Shown here: positions 19,478-27,552 of the stretch, piece by piece | How the letters are laid out: each line of letters opens with the position of its first letter | Numbering within the stretch: position 1 is the first letter of the stretch | Assembly (NCBI RefSeq): GCF_018531465.1 | Contig: NZ_JAHDTF010000016.1 | Location: forward strand, 1-64,000 | Reading direction: 5' to 3' | From: Sphaerisporangium fuscum | GTDB taxonomy: Bacteria > Actinomycetota > Actinomycetes > Streptosporangiales > Streptosporangiaceae | Length of the DNA: 64,000 nt | Notes under the pieces: generated by a model | Told to the model about the DNA's origin: nothing | The model's database searches: none | What the model saw: only the letters and a program-made list of their open reading frames with translations | Program-made: the position numbers and the translations under genes

Positions 19478-20344
19478 ATGAGATCCCTCCGGCACCCCCT
19501 CGCCCTGGTCGCCCTGGCCGCCGCCATGGTCATGTCCCCGCTGCTCGCCGCCCCCGCCTCCGCCGACCCGCCGGAGGTGGCGCTGTCGCTGTCGTCGTCC
19601 CAGGTCACCGTGGGGGACTCCGTCACGGTCACCGCCACCGTGACCAACGTCCACGGCTTCACGGTCCTGGGCGCCACCGCCCGGATCTTCACCATCCCCG
19701 CCGCCCTGCCGTCGTACGCCACCCTCACGGGGTGCACGGGGGCCACCGGGCCGTGCGGCACCGTCTCGGACGCCGGCGGGCCCATCGGGTTCCAGGCCCC
19801 GGTCGGGGCCCTCGCGGGCGGCGCGTCCGCGACCGTCGCCTTCACCTTGTCGATCGCCCAGAACGCCCAGCCGGGCGACCAGACGTTCCAGGGGGAGCTG
19901 CGGGGCTCGAACTACGGCTCCGTGACCGTCGCCGGGCCCGTCCTGACGGTCGTCGGCCAGGCCGACGCGGCCGTCGGCCTCACCGCCGCGCCCAAGCTCG
20001 GCCTGCTCGTCCCGAAGATCGAGTTCACGGTCCGGGTCACCGACAACGGGCCGGGCGTGCTGCGGGACGCCACCGTCACCATGCCGCTCCCCGCGGGCCT
20101 GTCCGGCCTCTCCGCCGACTGCGGCACCTCCGGGAGCGTCGTGACGTGCACGACCGGGCAGGTCGGCGTGGGCGCCTCGGTGACCAGGAAGTTCTCGGTC
20201 CCCGTGGGGCTGCTCGACATCGGGGTGCCCTACACCTTCCGCGCGGCGCGCACCGCCTCCGACCCGGTCGACCCGGTGGCCGCAGACGACGCGGCCCAGG
20301 TCCAGTGCACCGTCGTCTCGATCGTCCTGGTCACCTGCCACTGA
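19478..20344 (+). CDS. Secreted protein with two DUF11-like domains
   Basis: 288 aa from the ATG at 19478 (GAAAGG upstream). A Sec signal peptide (MRSLRHPLALVALAAAMVMS, cleavage likely after APASA) precedes two Ig-like beta-sandwich repeats, about 35-165 and 170-280, of the DUF11/CARDB type. Each starts with a VGDSVTVTATVTN- or VPKIEFTVRVTDNG-like strand. Four cysteines occur in pairs. There is no sortase motif or membrane anchor. Probably an extracellular structural or adhesion protein; no enzymatic motif is seen. Confidence 0.75.
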   Translation: MRSLRHPLALVALAAAMVMSPLLAAPASADPPEVALSLSSSQVTVGDSVTVTATVTNVHGFTVLGATARIFTIPAALPSYATLTGCTGATGPCGTVSDAGGPIGFQAPVGALAGGASATVAFTLSIAQNAQPGDQTFQGELRGSNYGSVTVAGPVLTVVGQADAAVGLTAAPKLGLLVPKIEFTVRVTDNGPGVLRDATVTMPLPAGLSGLSADCGTSGSVVTCTTGQVGVGASVTRKFSVPVGLLDIGVPYTFRAARTASDPVDPVAADDAAQVQCTVVSIVLVTCH

Positions 20345-20354
20345 CCGCGCCCGG

Positions 20355-20389
20355 GCCCTCTCCCCGGCGGTCACGCCAGGGGAGGGGGC
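20355..20389 (+). terminator. Terminator after secreted protein
   Basis: An 11-bp stem GCCCTCTCCCC/GGGGAGGGGGC (one mismatch) starts 10 nt after the stop codon and has a 13-nt loop. Confidence 0.6.
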
Positions 20390-20458
20390 TCCTTGCGAGG
20401 GACCGGCGCGGGCGGCCGATAACCTACCTGCCATGGTCCCGACTCTCCCGGCCACGCC

Positions 20459-20821
20459 ATGATCGGCGGGTTCGCCGCCTGGCTGATCGCCGGCTCGCTG
20501 CTCCTCGCGGTGCTGTGCGTGATCACGGCGATCAGGAACAGGCCGATGGGGGTCGTGCTGCTCGCCGGGCTGGCGGTCCTGGAGGTCGCCCTGCTCGTCC
20601 AGGCCGGCATCGGGATCGCCAAGGTGATCGGCGGGGAGAGCCATCACGAGACGCCGACGTTCATCGGCTACCTCGCGGGCACTATCGTGATCCCTCCCGC
20701 CGCCGCCTTCCTCGGGCTCGCCGAACGCAGCCGCTGGGGTACGGCGATCGCCGCCGTCGCCTGCTTCGCCATCCCCGTCATGACCGCCAGGCTGCTCCAG
20801 ATCTGGCAGGGCACGGCGTGA
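20459..20821 (+). CDS. Small four-helix membrane protein
   Basis: 120-aa hypothetical protein with four predicted transmembrane helices (about 4-24, 30-52, 67-86, 93-112). A short loop VIGGESHHETPT lies between helices 2 and 3. I recognise no family-specific catalytic motif. Its stop overlaps the start of the next membrane gene by 4 nt, so both products are probably made together. Confidence 0.65.
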   Translation: MIGGFAAWLIAGSLLLAVLCVITAIRNRPMGVVLLAGLAVLEVALLVQAGIGIAKVIGGESHHETPTFIGYLAGTIVIPPAAAFLGLAERSRWGTAIAAVACFAIPVMTARLLQIWQGTA

Positions 20822-21207
20822 CCGGTGCGCCCGTCAACACCGGGCCGGGCCGTCTGCTCGTCGCCGTGTACGGCCTGTTCGCCCTGGCCGCCGGATCGCG
20901 CGCCGGGCTGCAGATCGCGACGAAGTACCACGAGGCGCCGCTCGCCTACACGCTGTCGGCGTTCGCCGCCGCGGTCTACGTCGTGCTGACCGTGGCGCTG
21001 GCGCGCGGCGCCCGCCGTACCGCCCTGGCGGCCTGTGCGATCGAGCTGGCCGGGGTGCTCGTGGTCGGCACGATGAGCGTGTTCGACCCGGCCGCCTTCC
21101 CCCACGCCACCGTCTGGTCCGGGTACGGCAGCGGGTACGGTTTCGTCCCGCTGGTGCTGCCCGTGATCGGCCTGTTCTGGATTTTCAGTAGGTCGAAGTC
21201 CGAATAG
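20818..21207 (+). CDS. Small integral membrane protein
   Basis: 129 aa from the GTG at 20818, overlapping the upstream stop as GTGA. About four hydrophobic helices are visible, with LLVAVYGLFALAAGSRAGLQ at the N-terminus and a glycine/tyrosine loop SGYGSGYG before the last helix. The sequence resembles uncharacterised actinobacterial integral membrane proteins; no function can be assigned. Confidence 0.7.
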   Translation: MTGAPVNTGPGRLLVAVYGLFALAAGSRAGLQIATKYHEAPLAYTLSAFAAAVYVVLTVALARGARRTALAACAIELAGVLVVGTMSVFDPAAFPHATVWSGYGSGYGFVPLVLPVIGLFWIFSRSKSE

Positions 21208-21263
21208 CCGGCCCGATGATGGGCAGGGCAGGTTTCCGTACCCAGAGAAAGGGAGGAAGCCTG

Positions 21264-22001
21264 ATGAGCACGATCGAGCACTCGGTCGACGTGGCCGTGC
21301 CGGTCCGGACGGCCTACAACCAGTGGACGCAGTTCGAGAGCTTCCCCGAGTTCATGGAAGGCGTGGAGTCGGTCAAGCAGCTCGACGACACCCACCTGGC
21401 CTGGAACGTCCAGGTCGCCGGGGTCCACCGTGAGTTCGAAGCCGAGATCACCGAGCAGCGCCCGGACGAGCGCGTGGCGTGGCGCTCGCTCGACGAACCC
21501 CGCCAGGGCGGCGTGGTGACGTTCCACCGCCTCGACGGCGACACCACCCGCGTCATGCTCCAGATGGAGTACGACCCGGAGGGGTTCGTGGAGCAGATGG
21601 GCGACAAGCTTCAGCTCGTCCGGATGCGGGTCCACGGCGACCTGGAGCGGTTCAAGAAGTTCGTCGAGTCCAAGGGATACGAGACCGGCGGCTGGCGCGG
21701 TGAGGTGCCGACGCCGCCCGGCGGCGACCACGGCGCGGCCGCCCGCACGGCCCCGGACGCCGACGTCCTGTCCGGTACCGGCACCACCGCCGGGACGGGC
21801 GTGTCGCCGGAGAGCGGCCCCGGCCCGGCCACTCCCGCCGGCGCGGGGGCGGCGTACGGCGAGCCGATGCCGCCGCGGACGGTGGGGCGTGACTACCCGC
21901 CGGAGACTTCGCTCCCGGCTCCCGGCAGCGGCCCCGTCTCCCCGCAGGGCACTCCGCGCTGGGACGACGAGCCGCCGCTCACCCCGGAACGCCTCGCCTG
22001 A
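21264..22001 (+). CDS. SRPBCC-family cyclase/dehydrase-like protein
   Basis: 245 aa from the ATG at 21264, behind GGGAGGA. Residues 1-145 form a START/SRPBCC ligand-binding fold (STIEHSVDVAVPVRTAYNQW at the start; FPEFMEGVESV and a long C-terminal helix ending LERFKKFVESKG). The remaining ~100 residues are Gly/Pro/Ala-rich and presumably disordered. Such proteins are abundant in actinobacteria and often stress-linked, but the ligand is unknown. Confidence 0.8.
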   Translation: MSTIEHSVDVAVPVRTAYNQWTQFESFPEFMEGVESVKQLDDTHLAWNVQVAGVHREFEAEITEQRPDERVAWRSLDEPRQGGVVTFHRLDGDTTRVMLQMEYDPEGFVEQMGDKLQLVRMRVHGDLERFKKFVESKGYETGGWRGEVPTPPGGDHGAAARTAPDADVLSGTGTTAGTGVSPESGPGPATPAGAGAAYGEPMPPRTVGRDYPPETSLPAPGSGPVSPQGTPRWDDEPPLTPERLA

Positions 22002-22024
22002 GCGAGGAGACCGGATCGACCACG

Positions 22025-22048
22025 GAGGGCGGGGGAGACCCCGCCCTC
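22025..22048 (+). terminator. Terminator after SRPBCC gene
   Basis: A perfect 10-bp stem GAGGGCGGGG/CCCCGCCCTC with loop GAGA lies 23 nt after the stop codon. Confidence 0.75.
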
Positions 22049-22119
22049 TGTCGTGTGCTCCGGAGGGGGCATTACCTGTGTAAAGGCAGGGGCAAAAGTC
22101 TGTTACGCTAATGACATCC

Positions 22120-22134
22120 AATCATCCCATGATT
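22120..22134. promoter_or_regulatory. AATCAT-N3-ATGATT operator-like palindrome
   Basis: A perfect 6+6 bp inverted repeat, AATCATCCCATGATT, lies 37 bp before the CynX-type transporter ATG. It sits just downstream of a weak TGTAAA-N19-TACGCT promoter candidate (22079-22109). Its size and symmetry fit a dimeric repressor such as a GntR-family protein, but no such regulator is encoded next to it. Confidence 0.45.
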
Positions 22135-22171
22135 CGATGAGCGTCTGACAGCAGGAGGAACGACCCCCGCC

Positions 22172-23407
22172 ATGAGTGTGCTGGCCCCCGATGATTTCGC
22201 CACCGCCGCAGCCGACCGCAGGTCGGGCGCGGGCGGCCGGCTGGCGTGGCTGGTCGCTCTCGGCATCGTCCTGGCCGCGCTCAACCTGCGCACCGCCGTC
22301 ACCAGCGTCGGCCCCCTGCTGAACCAGGTCAGCGACGCGCTCGGCATGTCGGGCGTGGTGACCGGCCTGCTCACCACCCTGCCGGTGCTCTGCTTCGCCG
22401 TCTTCGGCGCCATGACGCCCGCGCTCGCCCGCCGTGCCGGCGAGCACCGCCTGCTGCTCGCCGCTCTGGTGTTCCTCGGCGCCGGGCTGCTCGTGCGCGT
22501 CCTGGTCGACTCGACACCGGTCTTCCTCGCCGCGAGCGTGCTGGCGCTGTCCGGGGGCGCGATCGGCAACGTGCTGATCCCGACCCTGATCAAGCGTCAC
22601 TTCCCGCGCCGCAGCGGGCCCATGACCACTCTGTACGCGACGGCTCTGGCCGTCGGCACCATGCTTGCCGCAGCCGCGACGGTCCCCATTGAGCGGGCCG
22701 CCGACGGTGACTGGCACGTCGCCCTCGGTGTGTGGGCGGCTCTCGCCGCTGTGGCCGCCATTCCGTGGCTTGCGCTTCTGCGCAGTGAGCCGGAGCGGGA
22801 CAGCGGGCGACAGGACGCCGGTCCGCGGGCTCTGGTGCGCAGCAGGCTGGCCTGGGCGATCGCCGGGTACTTCGGCACCCAGTCGCTCGTCGCCTACGTG
22901 ATGTTCGGCTGGCTCCCGCAGTTGCTGCAGGACCGCGGCTACACCACCGGCCAGGCCGGCGTGGCCCTGGCGGTGTTCTCGGCCCTCGGCATCCCCGTCT
23001 CCGTGGTGGTGCCCGCGGTCGCGGCGCGGATGAAGAGCCAGCGTCCGATGGTGATCGGGCTGGTCGTGCTGTACGTCATCGGCTTCGCCGGCATGCTCGC
23101 CGCGCCGGTCTCCACGATGTGGGTCTGGATCCTGGCCGTCGGCGTCGGCATGGGGTCGTTCCCCATGGCGCTGACCCTGCTGGCCCTCCGCACCCGCACT
23201 CCCGAGCTCACCGGCGCCCTGTCGGCGTTCGGCCAGAGCGTCGGGTACCTCATCGCCGGCGCGGGCCCGATCGTGGTGGGCGTCCTCTACTCCGCGACCG
23301 GCGGGTGGACCCTGCCGTTCGCGCTGCTGTTCGCCGTCGTGGCGGCGCAGGCCCTCACCGGCTGGTACGCCGCGGGCGACCGCTACGTCGAGGACGACCT
23401 GGCCTGA
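22172..23407 (+). CDS. CynX/NimT-type MFS transporter
   Basis: 411-aa major facilitator protein with about 12 helices. NLRTAVTSVGPLL in the first helix region and IGNVLIPTLIKRHFPRRSGPMTTLY in the middle are typical of the cyanate/2-nitroimidazole transporter group. The ATG at 22172 has AGGAGG 12 nt upstream. A palindrome and a strong terminator flank it, so it is monocistronic. Substrate cannot be assigned from sequence. Confidence 0.85.
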   Translation: MSVLAPDDFATAAADRRSGAGGRLAWLVALGIVLAALNLRTAVTSVGPLLNQVSDALGMSGVVTGLLTTLPVLCFAVFGAMTPALARRAGEHRLLLAALVFLGAGLLVRVLVDSTPVFLAASVLALSGGAIGNVLIPTLIKRHFPRRSGPMTTLYATALAVGTMLAAAATVPIERAADGDWHVALGVWAALAAVAAIPWLALLRSEPERDSGRQDAGPRALVRSRLAWAIAGYFGTQSLVAYVMFGWLPQLLQDRGYTTGQAGVALAVFSALGIPVSVVVPAVAARMKSQRPMVIGLVVLYVIGFAGMLAAPVSTMWVWILAVGVGMGSFPMALTLLALRTRTPELTGALSAFGQSVGYLIAGAGPIVVGVLYSATGGWTLPFALLFAVVAAQALTGWYAAGDRYVEDDLA

Positions 23408-23446
23408 TCCCCGGCGGGTCTCGCCGGCCTGCGCCACGTCCTACCT

Positions 23447-23477
23447 GTTCCCATGCCTGAGTTTCCGGCATGGGAAC
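23447..23477 (+). terminator. Terminator after CynX-type transporter
   Basis: A perfect 11-bp stem GTTCCCATGCC/GGCATGGGAAC (23447-23457 with 23467-23477) with a 9-nt loop is followed by TTGATTGTT. Confidence 0.85.
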
Positions 23478-23579
23478 TTGATTGTTAGCGTTCTCATCAG
23501 GACGCGTCAAGCATCACTTCGATTACGAATACCCTTCACCTGGGAAAGGCTGGTCGATGCCGCTTTTCGCGGCCGGGTC

Positions 23580-23608
23580 TTGACACTCTGTGGTGTTATC
23601 GCAAACAC
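23580..23608 (+). promoter_or_regulatory. Promoter with overlapping LacI-type operator
   Basis: TTGACA (23580-23585) is an exact -35 consensus; AACACT 18 nt downstream is a poor -10. The dyad GTGTTATCGCAAACAC (23593-23608) is symmetric around CG with matching GTGTT/AACAC arms, the geometry of LacI-family operators. It overlaps the spacer and -10, where a repressor would block transcription of the sugar transporter operon. No LacI gene is in the window. Confidence 0.45.
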
Positions 23609-23783
23609 TCAGAAATCCCAGCGAAACATGAGGCGGGCCCCACGTCATGGGCTCACCGATCGACCTCGTAGTTGTTTTCTCCGATCCGCTCACCCCTCCC
23701 TCGCCCCGTTCGCGCTGCTCAGAACAATCGCTTGCTCGAAGGCCGCGGACGCGGTGGGACACCCCCCACGATCAAGGAGAGAC

Positions 23784-24818
23784 ATGTTCAGCAAACCGCC
23801 GGTTTCCCCGGGAGTTCCACGTCCGCGACGGTGGGCACGGCGCCCGGGGACGGCCCGGCCGAGGCGGCTCCCGGCGATGCTCGCCGCCGGCCTCCTGGTC
23901 TCCCTGATGGCCGCCTGTGGCGGCGGAGGCGGCGGCTCGGGCAAGCTCACGCTCGGATTCGCCCAGGTCGGCGCGGAGAGCGGCTGGCGCACCGCCAACA
24001 CCAAGTCCATCCAGGAGTCGGCCGAGCAGGCCGGCATCAACCTGAAGTTCTCCGACGCCCAGCAGAAGCAGGAGAACCAGATCAAGGCCATCCGCTCCTA
24101 CATCCAGCAGAAGGTCGACGTCATCGCCTTCTCGCCGGTCGTGGAGTCCGGGTGGGACACCGTCCTCAAGGAGGCCAAGGACGCCAAGATCCCGGTGGTC
24201 CTGACCGACCGGGCCATCGACTCCGCCGACACCTCGCTCTATGTGAGCTTCCTCGGCTCCGACTTCGTCGAGGAGGGGCGCCGGGCCGCCGACTGGCTGG
24301 TCAAGGACAGCCAGGGCAAGTCGGGCCCGATCAACATCGTCCAGCTGGAGGGCACGACCGGGTCGGCCCCGGCGATCGACCGCAAGAAGGGCTTCGAGGA
24401 GGTCGTCTCCAAGGACCCGAAATTCAAGATCGTGGCGTCGCAGACCGGTGACTTCACCCGGGCCAAGGGCAAGGAGGTCATGCAGGCCTTCCTGAAGGCC
24501 CAGCCCAAGATCGACGTGCTGTTCGCGCACAACGACGACATGGCGCTCGGCGCCATCCAGGCCATCGAGGAGGCCGGCAAGAAGCCCGGCGTCGACATCA
24601 AGATCATTTCGATCGACGGCGTCAAGGACGCCTTCCAGGCCATGAAGGACGGAAAGATCAACGTGGTCGTCGAGTGCAACCCTCTGCTCGGCCCCCAGCT
24701 GATGGACATCGTCAAGAAGGTCACCAAGGGTGAGCAGGTGCCCAAGCGCATCCAGACGCAGGAAGGCGTCTTCACCCAGGACCAGGCCGCCGCGGCGCTG
24801 CCGAACCGCAAGTACTGA
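23784..24818 (+). CDS. Furanose-type sugar ABC transporter, binding lipoprotein
   Basis: 344 aa from the ATG at 23784, behind AAGGAGA. A long basic N-region and hydrophobic core end in a lipobox-like LMAAC, so it is probably a lipoprotein. The mature part is a periplasmic-binding-protein fold closely resembling E. coli YtfQ (galactofuranose): LGFAQVGAESGW, FSDAQQKQENQIKAIRSYI, DVIAFSPVVESGWDTVLKEA and HNDDMALGAIQAIEEAG. It is first in a four-gene operon with ATPase and two permeases. Sugar identity (galactofuranose or another furanose) is inferred from family. Confidence 0.92.
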   Translation: MFSKPPVSPGVPRPRRWARRPGTARPRRLPAMLAAGLLVSLMAACGGGGGGSGKLTLGFAQVGAESGWRTANTKSIQESAEQAGINLKFSDAQQKQENQIKAIRSYIQQKVDVIAFSPVVESGWDTVLKEAKDAKIPVVLTDRAIDSADTSLYVSFLGSDFVEEGRRAADWLVKDSQGKSGPINIVQLEGTTGSAPAIDRKKGFEEVVSKDPKFKIVASQTGDFTRAKGKEVMQAFLKAQPKIDVLFAHNDDMALGAIQAIEEAGKKPGVDIKIISIDGVKDAFQAMKDGKINVVVECNPLLGPQLMDIVKKVTKGEQVPKRIQTQEGVFTQDQAAAALPNRKY

Positions 24819-24825
24819 CGACCGG

Positions 24826-24870
24826 GCGGGCGGGCGCCGTACCGGCCCGAGCCGGACGGCTCCCGCCCGC
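24826..24870 (+). promoter_or_regulatory. Intercistronic hairpin after the binding-protein gene
   Basis: A 14-bp GC-rich stem with one mismatch (24826-24839 with 24857-24870) sits in the 109-bp gap between the binding-protein and ATPase genes. In many ABC operons such hairpins protect the binding-protein mRNA or attenuate the rest, keeping binding protein in excess. That role is inferred. Confidence 0.55.
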
Positions 24871-24927
24871 GCCGCGCCTCATCAAGCACGGTCACACGAC
24901 CCACGGCGCCGCGAGAGGAACGTGCGC

Positions 24928-26439
24928 ATGGCTGAGCCGCGACCCGTTCTGGAGATGACGGGCATCGGCAAGGAGTTCCCGGGCGTCCGGGCCCTGTCCG
25001 ACGTCGATCTCCGCCTGTTCCCCGGGGAGGTCCACGCGCTGATCGGCGAGAACGGCGCCGGGAAGTCGACGCTGATCAAGGTGCTGACCGGCGTCCACCG
25101 GCCCGACTCCGGGACCGTCCGCATCGAGGGACAACCGGTGCGCATCACCGGCACCCCGCAGGCGCGACAGGCCGGGATCAGCACGGTCTACCAGGAGGTC
25201 AACCTCTGCCCGAACCTGTCGATCGCCGAGAACATCTGCATCGGCCGTGAGCCGCGCCGCCGCGGCGTGATCCGCTGGAAACAGGTGCGCCGGCGGGCGG
25301 GCGAGCTGCTCGCCCGCGTGGGCCTGGACCTGGACGTGACCGCGCCGCTCGGCTCCTGCTCACTGGCGGTCCAGCAGCTCGTCGCCATCGTGCGCGCACT
25401 GGACGTCTCGGCCAAGGTGCTCATCCTGGACGAGCCCACCTCCAGCCTGGACCGCGGCGAGGTCGAGCGGCTGTTCACGGTGATGCGGCGGCTGAAGGAC
25501 GAGGGCGTGGCGATCCTGTTCGTCTCGCACTTCCTCGACCAGATCTACGAGATCTGCGACCGCATGACCGTGCTGCGCAACGGCAGGCTCGTCGGCGAGT
25601 ACCTCACCGCCGAGCTCAGCCGCATCGACCTCGTCCAGCGCATGATCGGCAAGGAGCTCCACGAGCTGGAGGAGCTGCACGACCACGACAGGCCGCCGGT
25701 CGGGCCGCCGCTGCTGGAGGCGCGCGGTGCGGGCCGCGGCGGAGCCGTCGCCCCGTTCGACCTCACCGTCCACGAGGGCGAGGTCGTCGGCCTGGCCGGT
25801 CTGCTCGGATCGGGACGTACCGAGATCGCCCGGCTGGTGTTCGGCGCCGACCCGGCCGACAGCGGGAGCATCGCCGTCGGCGGCCAGACGGTGCCGCTGC
25901 GCTCGCCGCGCGTGGCGATCTCGCGCGGCATCGCCTTCTGCTCGGAGAACCGCCGCGCCGAAGGCCTGGTCCCGGAGCTGACGGTCCGCGACAACATCAT
26001 CCTGGCCCTGCAGGCCGCCCGGGGCTGGGCCCGCCCGCTGCCCGCCGCCCGGCGGGAGGAACTGGTGGCCACCTACATCCGCACGCTCGGCATCCGTCCC
26101 GCGGACCCCGACATGCCGGTGGGCAACCTGAGCGGCGGCAACCAGCAGAAGGTGCTCCTCGCCCGCTGGCTGATCACCGAGCCCCGCCTGCTGATCCTCG
26201 ACGAGCCCACCCGGGGCATCGACATCGGGGCCAAGGCCGAGATCCAGAAGCTGGTGGTGTCGCTGTCGGAGCAGGGGATGGGGGTGCTGTTCATCTCCGC
26301 CGAGATCGAGGAGGTGCTGCGGCTCAGCCACAAGATCGAGGTGCTGCGCGACCGTCAGGTGGTGGCGGAGCTGGCCGTCGGCAAGGACCTGACCGCCGGG
26401 AGGGTCATGGAGACGATCGCGGGCGGAGCGGGCCGATGA
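24928..26439 (+). CDS. Sugar ABC transporter ATPase, two ATPase domains (YtfR-like)
   Basis: 503-aa fused double ATPase of the ribose/galactofuranose class. The first half has Walker A GENGAGKST and a variant signature CSLAVQQLVAI. The second half has the degenerate GLLGSGRTEI loop and a full LSGGNQQKV signature, with LILDEPT Walker B motifs in both. The ATG at 24928 is preferred over GTG 24922 because of spacing to AGAGGA. The ATPase energises the two downstream permeases; its stop overlaps the next start (ATGA). Confidence 0.93.
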   Translation: MAEPRPVLEMTGIGKEFPGVRALSDVDLRLFPGEVHALIGENGAGKSTLIKVLTGVHRPDSGTVRIEGQPVRITGTPQARQAGISTVYQEVNLCPNLSIAENICIGREPRRRGVIRWKQVRRRAGELLARVGLDLDVTAPLGSCSLAVQQLVAIVRALDVSAKVLILDEPTSSLDRGEVERLFTVMRRLKDEGVAILFVSHFLDQIYEICDRMTVLRNGRLVGEYLTAELSRIDLVQRMIGKELHELEELHDHDRPPVGPPLLEARGAGRGGAVAPFDLTVHEGEVVGLAGLLGSGRTEIARLVFGADPADSGSIAVGGQTVPLRSPRVAISRGIAFCSENRRAEGLVPELTVRDNIILALQAARGWARPLPAARREELVATYIRTLGIRPADPDMPVGNLSGGNQQKVLLARWLITEPRLLILDEPTRGIDIGAKAEIQKLVVSLSEQGMGVLFISAEIEEVLRLSHKIEVLRDRQVVAELAVGKDLTAGRVMETIAGGAGR

Positions 26440-27500
26440 GCACCACACCGGCGTCACGTCCCGCCGCCCTGCTCGGGCACCGGCTCTTCTGGCCCCTGGT
26501 GATCCTCGCCGCCCTGCTGGTGGGCAACGTCGTCTTCAACCACGACTTCCTGGCGGTCCGGGTCAAGGACGGCCACCTCTACGGCAGCCTCGTCGACATC
26601 GTCCACTTCGGGGCCCCGCTGATGCTCGTCTCCCTCGGGCTCACCCTGGTGATCGCGACCGGCGGCATCGACCTGTCCGTCGGCTCGGTGGTCGCGATCA
26701 GCGGCGCCCTGGCCTGCCTGTGGATCAGCGGGCAGGACGACCAGGGGAGCGTGGGCGGGACGGTGGCGGCCGTCGGCGTCGCCCTCGCCGCCTCGACGGT
26801 GCTCGGCGTGTGGAACGGGGTGCTCGTGGCCCGCGTCGGCGTGCAACCGATCATCGCCACGCTGATCCTGATGGTCGCCGGCCGGGGCATCGCCCAGCTC
26901 GTCACCGACGGGCAGATCATCACGATCTCCAGCCCCCCGTACAAGCTGATCGGCGGCGGATACTGGCTGACCCTGCCGTTCTCGGTCATCGTCGTCGGCG
27001 TCGTGGCCGTGCTCACCGGCCTGCTGACCCGCCGGACCGCTCTCGGGCTGCTGGTGGAGTCGGTCGGCGGCAACGCCGAGGCCAGCAGGCTGGTCGGCAT
27101 CCGCTCCCGAGGCCTGACGATCATGGTCTACACGTTCTGCTCCCTCTGCGCGGGCGTCGCCGGCCTGATGATCAGCTCGAACGTCTCCAGCGCCGACGGC
27201 AACAACGCCGGCCTGTGGATCGAGCTCGACGCGATCCTCGCGGTGGTCATCGGCGGTACCTCGCTGAACGGCGGGCGGTTCCACCTGAGCGGCACCATGG
27301 TGGGCGCTCTGATCATCCAGACCCTGTCGACCACCGTCTACAGCACCGGCATCCCCCCGGAGACCACGCTGGTCTTCAAGGCCGTGGTCGTGACCTGCGT
27401 CTGCCTGCTGCAGTCGCCGGCGTTCCGGGCGAAGGTGTTCCGGCGCCGGGCGCGGCGCGAGGCCACGGCCGTACCGGCGGACGCCGAGGCGGCGGCATGA
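26436..27500 (+). CDS. Sugar ABC transporter permease (YtfT-like)
   Basis: 354-aa BPD_transp_2 family permease with about ten helices. The signature ATGGIDLSVGSVVAISG and the loop YTFCSLCAGVAGLM match YtfT-type permeases. Translation is coupled to the ATPase by a 4-nt overlap. It forms a heterodimeric channel with the next gene product. Confidence 0.92.
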   Translation: MSTTPASRPAALLGHRLFWPLVILAALLVGNVVFNHDFLAVRVKDGHLYGSLVDIVHFGAPLMLVSLGLTLVIATGGIDLSVGSVVAISGALACLWISGQDDQGSVGGTVAAVGVALAASTVLGVWNGVLVARVGVQPIIATLILMVAGRGIAQLVTDGQIITISSPPYKLIGGGYWLTLPFSVIVVGVVAVLTGLLTRRTALGLLVESVGGNAEASRLVGIRSRGLTIMVYTFCSLCAGVAGLMISSNVSSADGNNAGLWIELDAILAVVIGGTSLNGGRFHLSGTMVGALIIQTLSTTVYSTGIPPETTLVFKAVVVTCVCLLQSPAFRAKVFRRRARREATAVPADAEAAA

Positions 27501-27552
27501 GGCACGGCGGGGGCGGCGAGGCGGCCACGGACGGCGAGGAACGAGGTACGGC

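Larger units (their letters stand above)
23408..23783 (+). other. Long leader region before the sugar ABC operon
   Basis: 376 bp without a gene. It holds the terminator of the CynX-type gene (23447-23477), a half LacI-like site TTGTTAGCGTT (23481-23491), a TTGACA box (23580-23585) and a LacI-type dyad (23593-23608). It then has about 170 bp of leader in which I see no further strong structure. An open frame runs through it into the binding-protein gene but lacks a ribosome binding site, signal peptide or conserved sequence. Confidence 0.55.

Noticed and set aside
19732-20817. Long plus-strand frame across the secreted protein and the first small membrane gene
   Set aside because: It is an Arg/Gly-rich shadow frame. 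Only its last part, from the GTG at 20818, is a plausible protein.
23478-23783. 102-residue N-terminal extension of the sugar-binding lipoprotein
   Set aside because: It would bury the signal peptide; the ATG at 23784 has AAGGAGA and places the lipobox correctly.
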